Shown here piece by piece: positions 52,562 through 61,948 of a DNA stretch of 64,000 bases (positions within the stretch are counted from its first letter, which is position 1; each line of letters opens with the position of its first letter). Both the position numbers and the translations under genes were made by a program. The notes beneath the pieces were generated by a model. The model ran no database searches and was not told where the DNA came from. It was given only the letters and a program-made list of their open reading frames with translations. The stretch is from Mayfieldus sp963772265 (GTDB lineage: Bacteria > Actinomycetota > Thermoleophilia > Solirubrobacterales > 70-9): assembly GCA_963772265.1 (NCBI GenBank), contig CAVYWS010000003.1, positions 1-64,000 on the forward strand. Reading direction: 5' to 3'.

Positions 52562-52913
52562 GCCGCGCGAGGGGGCCGGCGGCGGGGCCGCCGACGAGGC
52601 CCAGCGCTTCTGGGGCGAGTACGCGCGCCGCACCCGCCCGGGGCGCGGCACGGGCCGCGGCAGTGGATCGGAGACCGGCAACGGCCACGGCTCGGCTGCG
52701 GCCAACGCCCACGAGTGCCTCGAGTGGTGCCCGATCTGCCGCACCGCCGACCTGCTTCGCGCCTCGACCCCGCCCGAGCTTCGCGACCAGCTGCAGAGCC
52801 TCCAGCACGACGCGCTGGTCACCCTGCGGGGCGTGATCGACGCCTACCTGGACCGCTCCGAGACCGGCCACGCCCAGCGCGGCGGCCCGGTCGAGAACAT
52901 CCCGATCGACTAG
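52524..52913 (+). CDS. Hypothetical protein with a CxxC-type cysteine cluster
   Basis: 129 residues, starting inside the ArsA gene in another frame. A low-complexity Gly/Arg/Ser half (about 1-65) is followed by AHECLEWCPICRTADLLR (Cys at spacing 3 and 2), a possible metal site, and a helical end SLQHDALVTLRGVIDAYLDR. The overlap and same strand suggest coupling with ArsA. No function assigned. Confidence 0.65.
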   Translation: MSDPNDHSQSGFEPREGAGGGAADEAQRFWGEYARRTRPGRGTGRGSGSETGNGHGSAAANAHECLEWCPICRTADLLRASTPPELRDQLQSLQHDALVTLRGVIDAYLDRSETGHAQRGGPVENIPID

Positions 52914-52923
52914 CGGGCCGGCG

Positions 52924-53572
52924 CTAGCGACAGAGCGCGATGTTGAACCGGGTGCTGTCGAGCGCGCCCATGAACCCGAGCCAGAGCGGCTACGTACATC
53001 TCCATTCCGCAGGCGCGGGTGATGTCGCCGAGGTCGATCACGCGATCGGCGGGCCAGCCGAACTCCCCCAGCAACTCGACCACGCCGGGCTTTGCCCGCT
53101 CGTCGCCGCAGATCGGCATCACATGGTCGCCCGGGACCTTGGCCGGGTCGACCATCACGTCGGCGTTGACCGTGTTCAGCGCCTTCACCACCCGCGCGCC
53201 CTCGAACCTGCGCTGGATCGAGGCCCCGACGCTGTCCTTGTTGCTGATCCCGACCGCCGGTGGCGGGCCGCCGGAGAAATCGAGCGCATTGGAGACGTCG
53301 ATCAGGGTCTTGCCGGAGAGGTTCTCGGCCCCGGCTGCGTCGAGCGCTTCCAGGGAGTGCTCGCCGGCCGTGCAGTTGAAGAGCAGCTCGCCGTAGGCGG
53401 CGGCGTCGGAGAAGTCACCTTCGCTGCCCCGCTCCCCCGCGCCGGAGGACCAGGCGACCGCCTTCTCGTTGCCCCCCTGCCGCGAGCCCATCCTGACCTC
53501 GTGGCCCAGCTCGACCAGCCTCGAGCCGATCGCCTGGCCCACCGTTCCGGTTCCCAGCACTCCGATCTTCAC
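52924..53572 (-). CDS. NAD(P)-binding F420-reductase-like oxidoreductase (one frame break)
   Basis: About 215 residues. Rossmann start MKIGVLGTGTVGQAIGSRLV, followed by HEVRMGSRQGGNEKAVAWSS, FNCTAGEHSLEALDAAG, KTLIDVSNALDFSGGPPP and VVKALNTVNADVMVDPAKVP. This is the F420-oxidoreductase (NADPH:F420 reductase) domain family. A frame change near 52993 at GMEMYVA shifts to a frame ending GFMGALDSTRFNIALCR and a TAG at 52924-52926, which matches relatives better; I used that end. It may move electrons between NADPH and F420, in line with the F420 enzymes at 27-30 kb. Confidence 0.85.
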
Positions 53573-53700
53573 CTCGTCTCCTTTCGTCCCCCGTCAACCT
53601 ACAAATTCAAGTGCAGTTGAAGTCAAGTGCGGCCGGCGCCGGCCTTGCCCTCGATCCCCGCCGGAGGTAGGGTCGAACCAGGAGGAGAAAGGAGCAAGGA

Positions 53701-54063
53701 ATGGCTGATATGGAAGTCAAGAACTTCGACTCACCGGACGAGGTCCGCCCCTTCGAGGGCAAGGGCCAGGCCGAGGTCTTGAACATCGGCGGCCAGGTCG
53801 TCGGACGCGCGACCTTCGAGCCGGGTTGGAAGTGGTCGGAGAACGTTAAGCCGATCGCCGGCACCGACTCATGCCAGGTCTCGCACCTCGGCTACGTCCT
53901 CTCAGGACGGATGCGCGTCTACATGGACGACGGCTCCGAGGCGGAATTCGGCCCCGGCGATGTGATGGCGATCCCTCCGGGGCACGATGCCGAAACGCTG
54001 GGCGATGAGCCCTGCGTCTCGCTCGACTTCGGAGAGTTCGGCGACTACGCGAAGCGCGGCTAG
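53701..54063 (+). CDS. Cupin-domain protein
   Basis: 120 residues, single conserved cupin barrel: ATFEPGWKWSENVKPIAGT, SCQVSHLGYVLSGRMRVYMD (motif 1 with the metal His), FGPGDVMAIPPGHDAETLGD (motif 2 with His). Strong ribosome site (aggaggagaaaggag) in front of ATG 53701. Such small cupins are often metal-dependent dioxygenases or isomerases; here no partner is visible. Confidence 0.92.
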   Translation: MADMEVKNFDSPDEVRPFEGKGQAEVLNIGGQVVGRATFEPGWKWSENVKPIAGTDSCQVSHLGYVLSGRMRVYMDDGSEAEFGPGDVMAIPPGHDAETLGDEPCVSLDFGEFGDYAKRG

Positions 54064-54122
54064 CGAGGAAGTGACAGAAATCACTCTGCCCGGCGCGGCG
54101 GGGGCCGTACCCTTGGGGCGGG

Positions 54123-57100
54123 ATGGGGAGCACCTGCCCCAACTGCGGTACCGAGAACCCCGAGCGGGCTCGCTTCTGCATGTCCTGCGGCGCCGGGCTT
54201 TCCCCGAGCTGCCCGAACTGCGGAGCCGAGAACCCGCCCGGCGCCAAGTTCTGCATCGAGTGCGGGACCGCGTTCGCGGGCGAGGCGGCCCCGGCCCCCG
54301 GTGAGGCGGTTCCGGGCTCTCCCGGCGCGACCGCCCCCGCATGGCCCGAGGCGCCCCGGGAGGCGGCCGACTCGGAGCCGCTGCCCGAGGAGCGGCGCCA
54401 GGTCTCGGTCCTGTTCGCCGACCTCTCCGGCTACACGGCGGTCGCCGAGCAGATGGACCCGGAGGCCGTGAAGCAGATGCTCGACCGGACGCTTCGAAAG
54501 CTCGGCGAGGAGGTGACCAGGTTCGGCGGCAGGGTCGACAAGTACATCGGCGACAACGTGATGGCCGTCTTCGGCGCCCCGCAGTCCCACGAGGACGACC
54601 CCGAGCGGGCGGTCCGCGCCGGGCTGGCGATGCAGGAGACGATGGAGCGGCTCAACGAGCGCCATGCCCCGCAGAGCCAGGTCAACTTCCTGCTCCGGGT
54701 CGGGATCAACACCGGCGAGGTTCTGGCCGGCCGCATGGGCGACGGCTACACCGTGATCGGCGACGCCGTCAACGTCGCCGCCCGCCTGCAGGCCGCGGCG
54801 CGGCCGGGGACGGTGACGGTCGGCGAGTCGACCTACCGCGCCACCCGCGAGGCGATCTCCTACGACGAGCTCGAGCCGCTGACCCTGAAGGGCAAGGCCG
54901 AGCCGGTTCCCGCCTGGGAGGCGAGAGACGTCCTCGACGAGCAGCCGGCGCGCCGCACCGCCGGGCGGCCCGGAGCGCCGCTGGTCGGCCGGGTCGACGA
55001 ATCGGCGCTGCTGCTCGAGCTTGCCCAGCGGGTCGAGCGCGAGAGCCGCCCCCATCTGGTCACCGTGATCGGGCAGGCGGGGGTCGGCAAGTCGCGGCTG
55101 ATGCGCGAGTTCGGGGACCGGATTGCGGAGCTCGACCCGGAGCCGAAGCTGCTGAGCGGCGAGTGCCCGCCCTACGGCTCGGGGATCTCCTACTGGGCGC
55201 TGGGCGAGATGGTCCGGGCCGAGTTCGGGATCGGCGGCGGCGAGCCGAACGAGACGGCCTGGGCGAAGCTGCACGACGGCATGGTCGAGCGACTCGAGGG
55301 CACCGAGGCCGAGGGCGCGGAGAGAAACGCGGCGCTGATCGCCCGGATGCTCGGGATCGAGCCGCCCGAGGGCGCCCCCTCGCTGGAGAGCGAGGACCCG
55401 CAGCGGATGCGCGAGAGCCTCTTCTCGGCGATCCGGGTGATGCTGGAGGCGATCAGCTCGCGCGGTCCGCTGGTGGTCGCCTTCGAGGACATCCACTGGG
55501 CCGACGAGGGGATGCTCGACCTGATCGAGCACCTGGCGCGCTGGATGCGGGGGCCGATGCTGCTCGTCTGCCTGGCCCGCGACGAACTGCTCGACCGCCG
55601 CACCGGCTGGGGCGGCGGGCGGCGCAACGCGACCTCGATCTACCTCGATCCGCTCTCGGACACCGAGACCGAGGCAGCTGGTCGAGAGCCTCTACGGCAA
55701 CGGCAACCGCGAGCTGGTCAGCCGGGTCGCCGAGCGGGCGGGCGGCAACCCGCTGTTCGCGGAGGAGATGGTCAACCGGCTTCAGGAGGGCGGCGACGAG
55801 CCCGAGGCGCTGCCCGAGACGGTCCACTCGGTGCTCGCCGCCCGGCTCGACTCGCTGGCGCCGTTCGAGCGCCGTCTGCTCCAGCAGGCCGCCGTGGTCG
55901 GGCAGAACTTCTGGCTCGGCGTCCTGCTCAGGGCGTCCGGCCAGAGCGAGGGCCAGGTGACCGATGCGCTGGCCTCGCTGCAGGACAAGGAGCTGGTGAT
56001 CGCCAACCCGGCCAGCCGCCTGGCCGGCGAGCGCGAGTACGTCTTCAAGCACGCGCTGATCCGCGACGTCGCCTACGGGATGCTGCCCAAGGCGACCCGC
56101 TGCCGCCAGCACTTCCAGGTCGGCGGCTTCATCGAGGAGCGGGCCGGCGAGGAGCGGCGACCGGGCGGTGGCGCTGATCGCCGACCACTACGGCCGCGCG
56201 GCGTCGCTCTGCGCCGAGACCGGGCTGGATCCCGACGAGGCGCGGGTGATGAACGCCAAGGCGGTCCAATACCTGGAGGCGGCCGGGGACGCGGCGCTGG
56301 GCCTCTACTCCAACCAGGAGGCGCTGGGCCACTACCGCGCCGCCCGCGAGATCGAGGGTGCGCTCGAGGAGGACGCCGCGGCCCGGATCGGCGAGAAGAT
56401 GGGCGACGTGGCGCTGCGGCTGGGCCGGGTCGACGAGGCGGTCGAGGTCTGGGAGCAGTGCCTCGACTACCACCGCCGCCAGGAGGACCTGGCCCGGGTC
56501 GGCGACCTGCACCGCAAGATCGGCGCCGGGCTCTGGCACAAGGGCGACCGGGCGGCCTCGATCGACCACTACCAGAAGGGGATCGACCTGCTCAAGGACG
56601 GGCCGCCGTGCCTGGAGCTCGTCCGCCTCTACGAGGAGGCCGCGTCGCTGTACATGCACACCGGCGACAACATGCTCGCGATCTACGCCTCGGAGAAGGC
56701 GCTGCGGCTGGCCGAGCGGCTCGGCGAGGCGGCGGCGGCGAGCCGCGCCCACGGGATCTTCGGCCGCGTCTTCGGCCGGATCGGCGACTTCGAGAAGGCG
56801 CGCGAGAACCTCGAGCGCTCGGTCGAGCTGGCGCGCGAGACCGACCAGGCGGAGGCGGTGCGGGCGCTGCTCACCCTCGGCTACCACCTCGAGGTCTCCG
56901 AGGCCGACTACGAGGGCGCCCGCGACGCCTACAGCGAGGCGCTCGACCTGGCGATCGAGGTCGGCGACCTGCCCTCGCAGGTCGAGCTCCACGCGGCGCT
57001 GGCCGAGCTGGCCGTCTACCGCGCCGACTGGGACGCGGTGAAGATCCAGACCGACGCCAGCGCCTCGCTGGCCGAGCGCGAGGGCCTGCTCGGCAAGCTC

Positions 57101-57721
57101 TGCTTCCCCTACGTGATGCGCGGAGTGCTGCGCTGGCGCGACGGCGACTGGGACGGGTCGGAGGAATCGCTGCGACGGGCCCACGAGGTCGCCGAGCAGG
57201 TCGGCCGCTCCGAGGTCGCCTTCTCGGCGCTGTACTGGCTGGCGATGGTGCTCTCGGACCGCGGCGACCACTCCGCGGCCGAGACGGCGCTCGCGCAGGC
57301 GCTCGACGTCTGCGAGCGGGCCGGCCTGGTGGCGCAGTCGGTCGAGGCGACCTCGGCCCGGGCCGTCAACCTGGCCCTGGGCGGGCGCGCCGATGCCGCC
57401 CGCGAGGCGGCCGAGGGCGCCGCGCACCTGGCCGAGCGGCTGCAGCAGTACCCGGTCGGCCAGGCGGCGACCCAGGAGGCGGCCGGGATGACCGCCGAGG
57501 ACCCGGCCGAAGGTGCGGCGGCGCTCGAGCAGGCCGGGGCGGACTGGGAGCGGCTCGGGCATCCGCTCGACCGGGCGCGCTGCGACGAGGCTCGAGGCCG
57601 CCTGCTCGCCGAGTCCGATCCCGACGCCGCGCAGGAGGCGCTGGACGCGGCGGCGCGCCGCTACGAGGAGCTCGGGGTGGCGCACCTGGCCGAGCGGGCG
57701 CGCCAGCTGGTCGCTTCGTAG
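54123..57721 (+). CDS. Zinc-ribbon adenylate cyclase with AAA and TPR regions (frame-broken)
   Basis: About 1200 residues across two frame changes (near 55675 and 56165). Two zinc ribbons at the N-terminus (CPNCGTENPERARFCMSCGA and CPNCGAENPPGAKFCIECGT), then a class III nucleotide cyclase: metal Asp in VLFADLSGYTAVAEQMDPE, VDKYIGDNVMAVFGAP, GYTVIGDAVNVAARLQAA (Asn/Arg of the transition state). Next a P-loop ATPase of the LuxR/AfsR-cyclase type (LVTVIGQAGVGKSRLMREF, FEDIHWADEGMLDLIEHLA) and a long TPR-like helical end (EEALGHYRAAREIEG, VEVWEQCLDYHRRQEDLARV, LRLAERLGEAAAASRAHGIF). Probably makes cAMP in response to protein contacts. Confidence 0.92.
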
Positions 57722-57734
57722 CTACGGTTGGCCG

Positions 57735-58560
57735 GTGCCCGAGCTGAGTCGCCCCGACGGCGCCCGGATCCATTACGAGGTTCGCGGGGACGCCGGGCCG
57801 GTGATGCGTCCTGCGCCACGCTACTGGTCCTGGGGGCCCGGCATCTACGAGGAGATGCTCGACGACCTGGCCGCCGACCACCGGGTCGTCATCCACCATC
57901 TGCGCGGCACCGGTGAATCCTCGCGCGAAGGGCCCTACGACACCGAGACCGACAGTCGGCGACCTCGAGGCCGTGATCGAGGCGGCTGGGCCGTCGGCGC
58001 TGGTGCTGTCCACCGCCGACAGCGCCAACCGCGCCGCGAAGCTCGCCGCCCGCCGGCCAGAGCTGCTCGGTGCGCTGATCGGCTTCGGGGCCGCCCCCTT
58101 CGCCCGCGCAGCTTCGCGGGCGTCGGAGGGAATGGTCAGCGTCCGACGAGGTGGTCACCGCGTTCACAGACCTGCTCCTGCACGACTACCGCGGCGGGCT
58201 GCGCAACCTGCTCGAGGCGACCAATCCGCAGGCGAGCGAGGAGGAGCTGCGCGAGCGGGTGCACCGCCAGGCCGAGTTCTCCCCGGGCCGGCGGCGCTGG
58301 CGCGCTTCAAGGCCTGGATCGAGGACGATCCCCGCGCCGAGGCGCGGGAGCTCGGGGAGAAGCTGTGGATCTTTGCCGCGCCCAGCGTCGCCGGCCCCTG
58401 GCTGCCACCGACCGACGTCCTGCGCCGCCTCACGGCCGAGAACCTGCCCGACGCGCATGTCGTCCAGCTCGAGGAGGGGGCGGGGCCGATCAGCAACCCG
58501 CACGAGTCGGCCGACGCGGTGCGAGAGATCGCCGCCGAGGTCCGGGCCGGCGCGGCATAG
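57735..58560 (+). CDS. Alpha/beta-hydrolase-like protein (frame-broken)
   Basis: About 270 residues; GTG start at 57735 (VPELSRPDGARIHYEVRGDA). Blocks: WGPGIYEEMLDDLAADHRVV, IHHLRGTGESSREGPYDTET, TVGDLEAVIEAAGPSALVLS, NRAAKLAARRPELLGALIGF, VVTAFTDLLLHDYRGGLRNL, ARFKAWIEDDPRAEAREL, DAHVVQLEEGAGPISNPHES (the His/Glu end). At least four frame changes, near 57805, 57955, 58145 and 58290. The nucleophile elbow reads LSTADSANR instead of GxSxG, so activity is uncertain; it may be a non-catalytic or diverged member. Confidence 0.65.
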
Positions 58561-58611
58561 GGACAGCCGGGCACGCCGCTGGCGGCGCGGGCGCGAAAGT
58601 ACAATCGCCGC

Positions 58612-59073
58612 GTGGCCACCTGGATCCTCACCGGGTCGCTGGAGAACTTCCGGATCAACGTCAAGCGCGGCTTCGACCTGATCGGGTTCAAGGAGCGGCG
58701 GCGGAGACAGGCCGAGCAGTTTCGACCCGGCGACTCGATCGTCTTCTACGTCACCGGCGTGCAGGAGTTCGGCGCGATCGCCGCAGTCGACTCGGAGATG
58801 TTCGAGGACCGCACCCCGGTCTGGCCTGCGGGACCCAAGCAGGAGGCCTATCCCTGGCGGGTCGAGGCGCACCCGGTGCTGGTCCTCGACGAGGAGGAGT
58901 TCCTGCCGGCGGCTGAGCTCGCCGCCGAGCTCGAGCACGTCGCGAAGTGGCCCGCCGAGCACTGGCAGCTCGCCTTCCAGGGCCAGCTGCGAACCGTCTC
59001 CGAGCACGACGCGGAGCTGCTGTCCGAGCGGCTCGCGGCGGCGGCGGGCAAGAGGCCTCTGGACGTGGCCTAG
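58612..59073 (+). CDS. EVE-domain protein
   Basis: 153 residues forming a PUA-like EVE domain: WILTGSLENFRINVKRGFDL, IGFKERRRRQAEQFRPGDSI, VFYVTGVQEFGAIAAVDSEM, FEDRTPVWPAG, YPWRVEAHPVLVLDEEEFLP, WQLAFQGQLRTVSEHDAELL. EVE domains read modified bases, and are often found with restriction or DNA-modification genes; none is adjacent here. The GTG at 58612 is the start. The next gene begins directly after its stop. Confidence 0.9.
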   Translation: MATWILTGSLENFRINVKRGFDLIGFKERRRRQAEQFRPGDSIVFYVTGVQEFGAIAAVDSEMFEDRTPVWPAGPKQEAYPWRVEAHPVLVLDEEEFLPAAELAAELEHVAKWPAEHWQLAFQGQLRTVSEHDAELLSERLAAAAGKRPLDVA

Positions 59074-59472
59074 GTGACCGGGCCCGATCCCCCTCGCACC
59101 CATTCACGGCACTTCACGGCCGAGCAGGCCAACGCGGCGCTGCCGACTGTCAAGCCGCTGCTTCAGCGGCTGCGCGACGCCCGCGACCTGCTCACCGACG
59201 AGGAGGCCCACGCGGCCCTCGGCGACGCCGCTCCGACCAACGGCGGCGGTGAGTCCGGTACCCAGGTCGGGGAGGCGTTCATCGAGGTGCGGCGGCTGCT
59301 GCTGACCCTGCAGGAGGCGGGGATCGTGGTTCGCGACATCGACCGCGGGCTGATCGACTTCCCGACCATCATCGACGGCCAGGAGGTCTATCTCTGCTGG
59401 GAGCTGGGCGAGGACGAGGTCGCCTTCTGGCACGAGCTCGACGCCGGCTACCGTGGACGCCGGCCGCTCTGA
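59074..59472 (+). CDS. DUF2203-family protein
   Basis: 132 residues of the DUF2203 family: HFTAEQANAALPTVKPLLQR, an internal helix VGEAFIEVRRLLLTLQEAGI, VVRDIDRGLIDFPTIIDGQE, VYLCWELGEDEVAFWHELDA, GYRGRRPL. Function unknown; these proteins are common in actinobacteria and some firmicutes. GTG start is the first base after the EVE stop, so translation is coupled. Confidence 0.92.
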   Translation: MTGPDPPRTHSRHFTAEQANAALPTVKPLLQRLRDARDLLTDEEAHAALGDAAPTNGGGESGTQVGEAFIEVRRLLLTLQEAGIVVRDIDRGLIDFPTIIDGQEVYLCWELGEDEVAFWHELDAGYRGRRPL

Positions 59473-59950
59473 GGACCGGCATTCCGGCCGGCCCCGGCCG
59501 GCTAGCTGGCTGGAGGGAATCGCCGCCCTCGGCGGGGCCGAGCGGATGGCGGCGATGGGCGCGGTGGTCTGCGCCGCCGCGACGGCTCTGCCCTGGTACA
59601 AGGCGCCGGTCGGGGGGCTCGTGAAGACCGGCCTGGGCAGCTTCGGGTTCGCGATGGCCGCCCAGCTGATCACCGCCGGCGCGGCGCTGGTGCTGCTCGC
59701 CGAGTTCGGGCGCGGCCGCCGTCCGCCGACCCCCCTTCACAAGGGGACGCTGCTGGCGGCGGCCGGCATCTGGGCCGGCGCGATCGTCGTGCTCTTGATG
59801 TTCGAGCGGCCCCAGTTCCGGCTCGCCGGGTTCGACCAGGACTACTCGCTTGCCTACGGGATCTTCGTCTCGCTGGCCGGCGCGGTGCTGCTCGCCGCCT
59901 CGGGGCTGCGGATCCGCCAGACCGAGATCGCCGCCGAGCGCCGGCCCTAG
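59453..59950 (+). CDS. Four-helix integral membrane protein
   Basis: 165 residues, GTG start at 59453, overlapping the DUF2203 end. Four hydrophobic segments: AMGAVVCAAATALPWYK, FGFAMAAQLITAGAALVLLA, TLLAAAGIWAGAIVVLLMF, AYGIFVSLAGAVLLAASGLR. No known domain. The coupling with DUF2203 suggests related roles; the opposite-strand polyphosphate kinase ends just after it. Confidence 0.8.
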   Translation: MDAGRSEDRHSGRPRPASWLEGIAALGGAERMAAMGAVVCAAATALPWYKAPVGGLVKTGLGSFGFAMAAQLITAGAALVLLAEFGRGRRPPTPLHKGTLLAAAGIWAGAIVVLLMFERPQFRLAGFDQDYSLAYGIFVSLAGAVLLAASGLRIRQTEIAAERRP

Positions 59951-60722
59951 TCGTCCTCGTCAAGCGGGGGCGGGGGCTCGATGCCGGCGCCCTGCATCCC
60001 CTGCTCGATCCGCTCGATCACAGTTCGAACCACCGTCACCCGGGCATAGCGCTTCGACTCGGCCGGCACCAGATGCCACGGCGCATAGAGCTCGTCGGTG
60101 CGGGCGAGCATGTCCTCGACCGCCTCGGCGTACTGGTCGCGCTTCTCGCGGTTGCGCCAGTCCTCGTCGGTCAGCTTCCAGGCCTTCAGCGGGTCGTTCT
60201 TGCGGTCCTCGAAGCGGCGCAGCTGCTCGGCGTCGGAGATGTGCAGCCAGAACTTGACCAGGATCATCCCCTCCGCGGCCAGCGATCGCTCATAGGCGGA
60301 GATCTCCTCATATGCCCGCAGCCACTGCTCGCGGGTCGCGAGCCCCTCGACCCGCTCGACCAGGACCCGGCCGTACCAGGAGCGGTCCAGCACTGCCATC
60401 CCTCCCCACCCCGGCAGGACCGGAGAGAAGCGGGAGAGGAAGTGGTGGCGCTTCTCGTCCTCGGTCGGCGTGGCGAACTGGACCACGCGCACGTGGCGGG
60501 GGTCGAGCGGCGCCACCAGCCGCTTGATGCAGCCGCCCTTGCCCGAGGCGTCCCAGCCCTCGAAGAGGACGCAGAGCGGCGGTCCGAGGCGGCCGTCGCC
60601 GATCAGGCCCGCCGAGAGTGAGGCGGAGCTGGGACGAGCCGCTCCCAGGCGCGCTCGAGAGCCCGCGCCTCGTCCTTGCGCGACAGCACCGGGCTGAGGT
60701 CGACCTCGTCGAGGCGGCCCAT
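59947..60722 (-). CDS. ppk2: Polyphosphate kinase 2 family protein (one frame break)
   Basis: About 258 residues. N-terminus MGRLDEVDLSPVLSRKDEAR, a frame change near 60625, then LFEGWDASGKGGCIKRLVAP (Walker A), VVQFATPTEDEKRHHFLSRF, GMAVLDRSWYGRVLVERVEG (Walker B region), and the lid RFEDRKNDPLKAWKLTDEDW. It matches the PPK2 group that phosphorylates nucleotides with polyphosphate; which class cannot be told. Start ATG at 60720-60722. It follows a small membrane protein by two bases. Confidence 0.9.
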
Positions 60723-60724
60723 GG

Positions 60725-60976
60725 CTAGCCGGCTACCCCGGCGGGGACACGAGGCGGCGGCGGAGGTTCGTCATTGGTGGTTGCCTTCAGTACCAAGGGC
60801 AGGATAAAAGCCCCGGTGACGATCAGGATGATGCCGATCGTGACCAGCCAGCGCGAGCGCGAGAGGTGCCCGAGGATGCCGAGCACGAAGCCGAGCATCA
60901 TCAGCGTCACGTAGGGCCCGAAGTTGCGAGGCAGCTCGGCGAGCAGGGCGGGGGCGGCCGCCAGCAGGGCTATCAC
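60725..60976 (-). CDS. Small two-helix membrane protein
   Basis: 83 residues, GTG start at 60974-60976 (VIALLAAAPALLAELPRNFG). Two membrane segments: VTLMMLGFVLGILGHLSRSR and WLVTIGIILIVTGAFILPLV, then a proline-rich end (NDEPPPPPRVPAG). Many actinobacteria have such proteins; role unknown. Upstream of ppk2 in the same direction, divergent from the MoxR gene with only 63 bases between, so the two operons share a promoter region. Confidence 0.7.
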   Translation of the reverse strand: MIALLAAAPALLAELPRNFGPYVTLMMLGFVLGILGHLSRSRWLVTIGIILIVTGAFILPLVLKATTNDEPPPPPRVPAGVAG

Positions 60977-61039
60977 CGGGCGATTATCGCCGCCGTGGGC
61001 GCCGGGAGGCGCTGGGTATCCTTGCCCGGTGGTGGCTCG

Positions 61040-61945
61040 ATGATGGCCGATCCCCAGACACCCGCCTCGGTCGAAGAGGTGAAGGAGGCGCTGGCCCGCG
61101 TCGCCTATCTCGCCGACGAGCCCGCGGCGCTGGTCTCCTTTCTCGCCCAGCGGCTCGGCAAGCCGGTGCTGGTCGAGGGGCCGGCGGGGGTCGGCAAGAC
61201 CGAGCTCGCCAAGGCGCTGTCGCGGGCCAGCGGCCGCGAGCTGGTGCGCCTGCAGTGCTACGAGGGCCTCGACGAGGCGAAGGCGCTGTACGAGTGGAAC
61301 TACCGCAAGCAGCTGCTGCGGATCCAGGCGGGCGAGGAAGCCGGCTGGGAGGCGGTCCAGGAGGACATCTTCGGCGAGGAGTTCCTGCTGACGCGGCCGC
61401 TGATGACGGCGATCTCCTCGGAGGAACCGGTCGTGCTGCTGATCGACGAGGTCGACAAGACCGACCAGGAGTTCGAGGCGATGCTGCTCGAGCTGCTCTC
61501 CGACTTTCAGATCACGATCCCCGAGCTGGGCGTGATCAAGGCCCGCACGATGCCGATCGTGGTCCTGACCTCGAACAACTCGCGCGAGCTGACCGAAGCG
61601 CTGAAGCGGCGCTGCCTCTACCTCTGGCTCGACTACCCGGAGCTGGACCGCGAGATGGAGATCGTGCGCCTGCACACGCCCGAGATCGACGAGAAGCTGG
61701 CGCGGCGCCTGGTCGAGGTGGTCCACATGGTGCGTCAGCTCGACCTCAAGAAGCCGCCCTCGATCGCCGAGTCGATCGACTGGGCGCGGACGCTGCTGCT
61801 GCTGGGGGCCGACGACATCGACCGCGAGACGTTCGAGAAGTCGATCTCGATCCTGGTCAAGCACCGAACGGACATCGACGTGGTGTCGGAGCGGGTCGGC
61901 GTCAAGCTGGGCGAAGCACCCGCCGAAGAAGTTCCCAGCTCCTAG
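61040..61945 (+). CDS. MoxR-type AAA+ ATPase
   Basis: About 301 residues. Walker A PVLVEGPAGVGKTELAKALS, a MoxR-typical insert (LVRLQCYEGLDEAKALYEWN), Walker B VVLLIDEVDKTDQEFEAMLL, sensor 1 PIVVLTSNNSRELTEALKRR, and a sensor 2 helix region SIDWARTLLLLGADDIDRET. MoxR proteins act as chaperones that insert metals or remodel partners with VWA domains. Start at the ATG pair 61040/61043. It lies three bases before a VWA gene, its usual partner. Confidence 0.95.
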   Translation: MMADPQTPASVEEVKEALARVAYLADEPAALVSFLAQRLGKPVLVEGPAGVGKTELAKALSRASGRELVRLQCYEGLDEAKALYEWNYRKQLLRIQAGEEAGWEAVQEDIFGEEFLLTRPLMTAISSEEPVVLLIDEVDKTDQEFEAMLLELLSDFQITIPELGVIKARTMPIVVLTSNNSRELTEALKRRCLYLWLDYPELDREMEIVRLHTPEIDEKLARRLVEVVHMVRQLDLKKPPSIAESIDWARTLLLLGADDIDRETFEKSISILVKHRTDIDVVSERVGVKLGEAPAEEVPSS

Positions 61946-61948
61946 TCC

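Noticed and set aside
54081..55532. Long minus-strand reading frame of 483 codons.
   Set aside because: Antisense of the adenylate cyclase gene, which has clear catalytic motifs.
56129..57685. Long minus-strand reading frame of 518 codons.
   Set aside because: Antisense of the TPR part of the cyclase gene.
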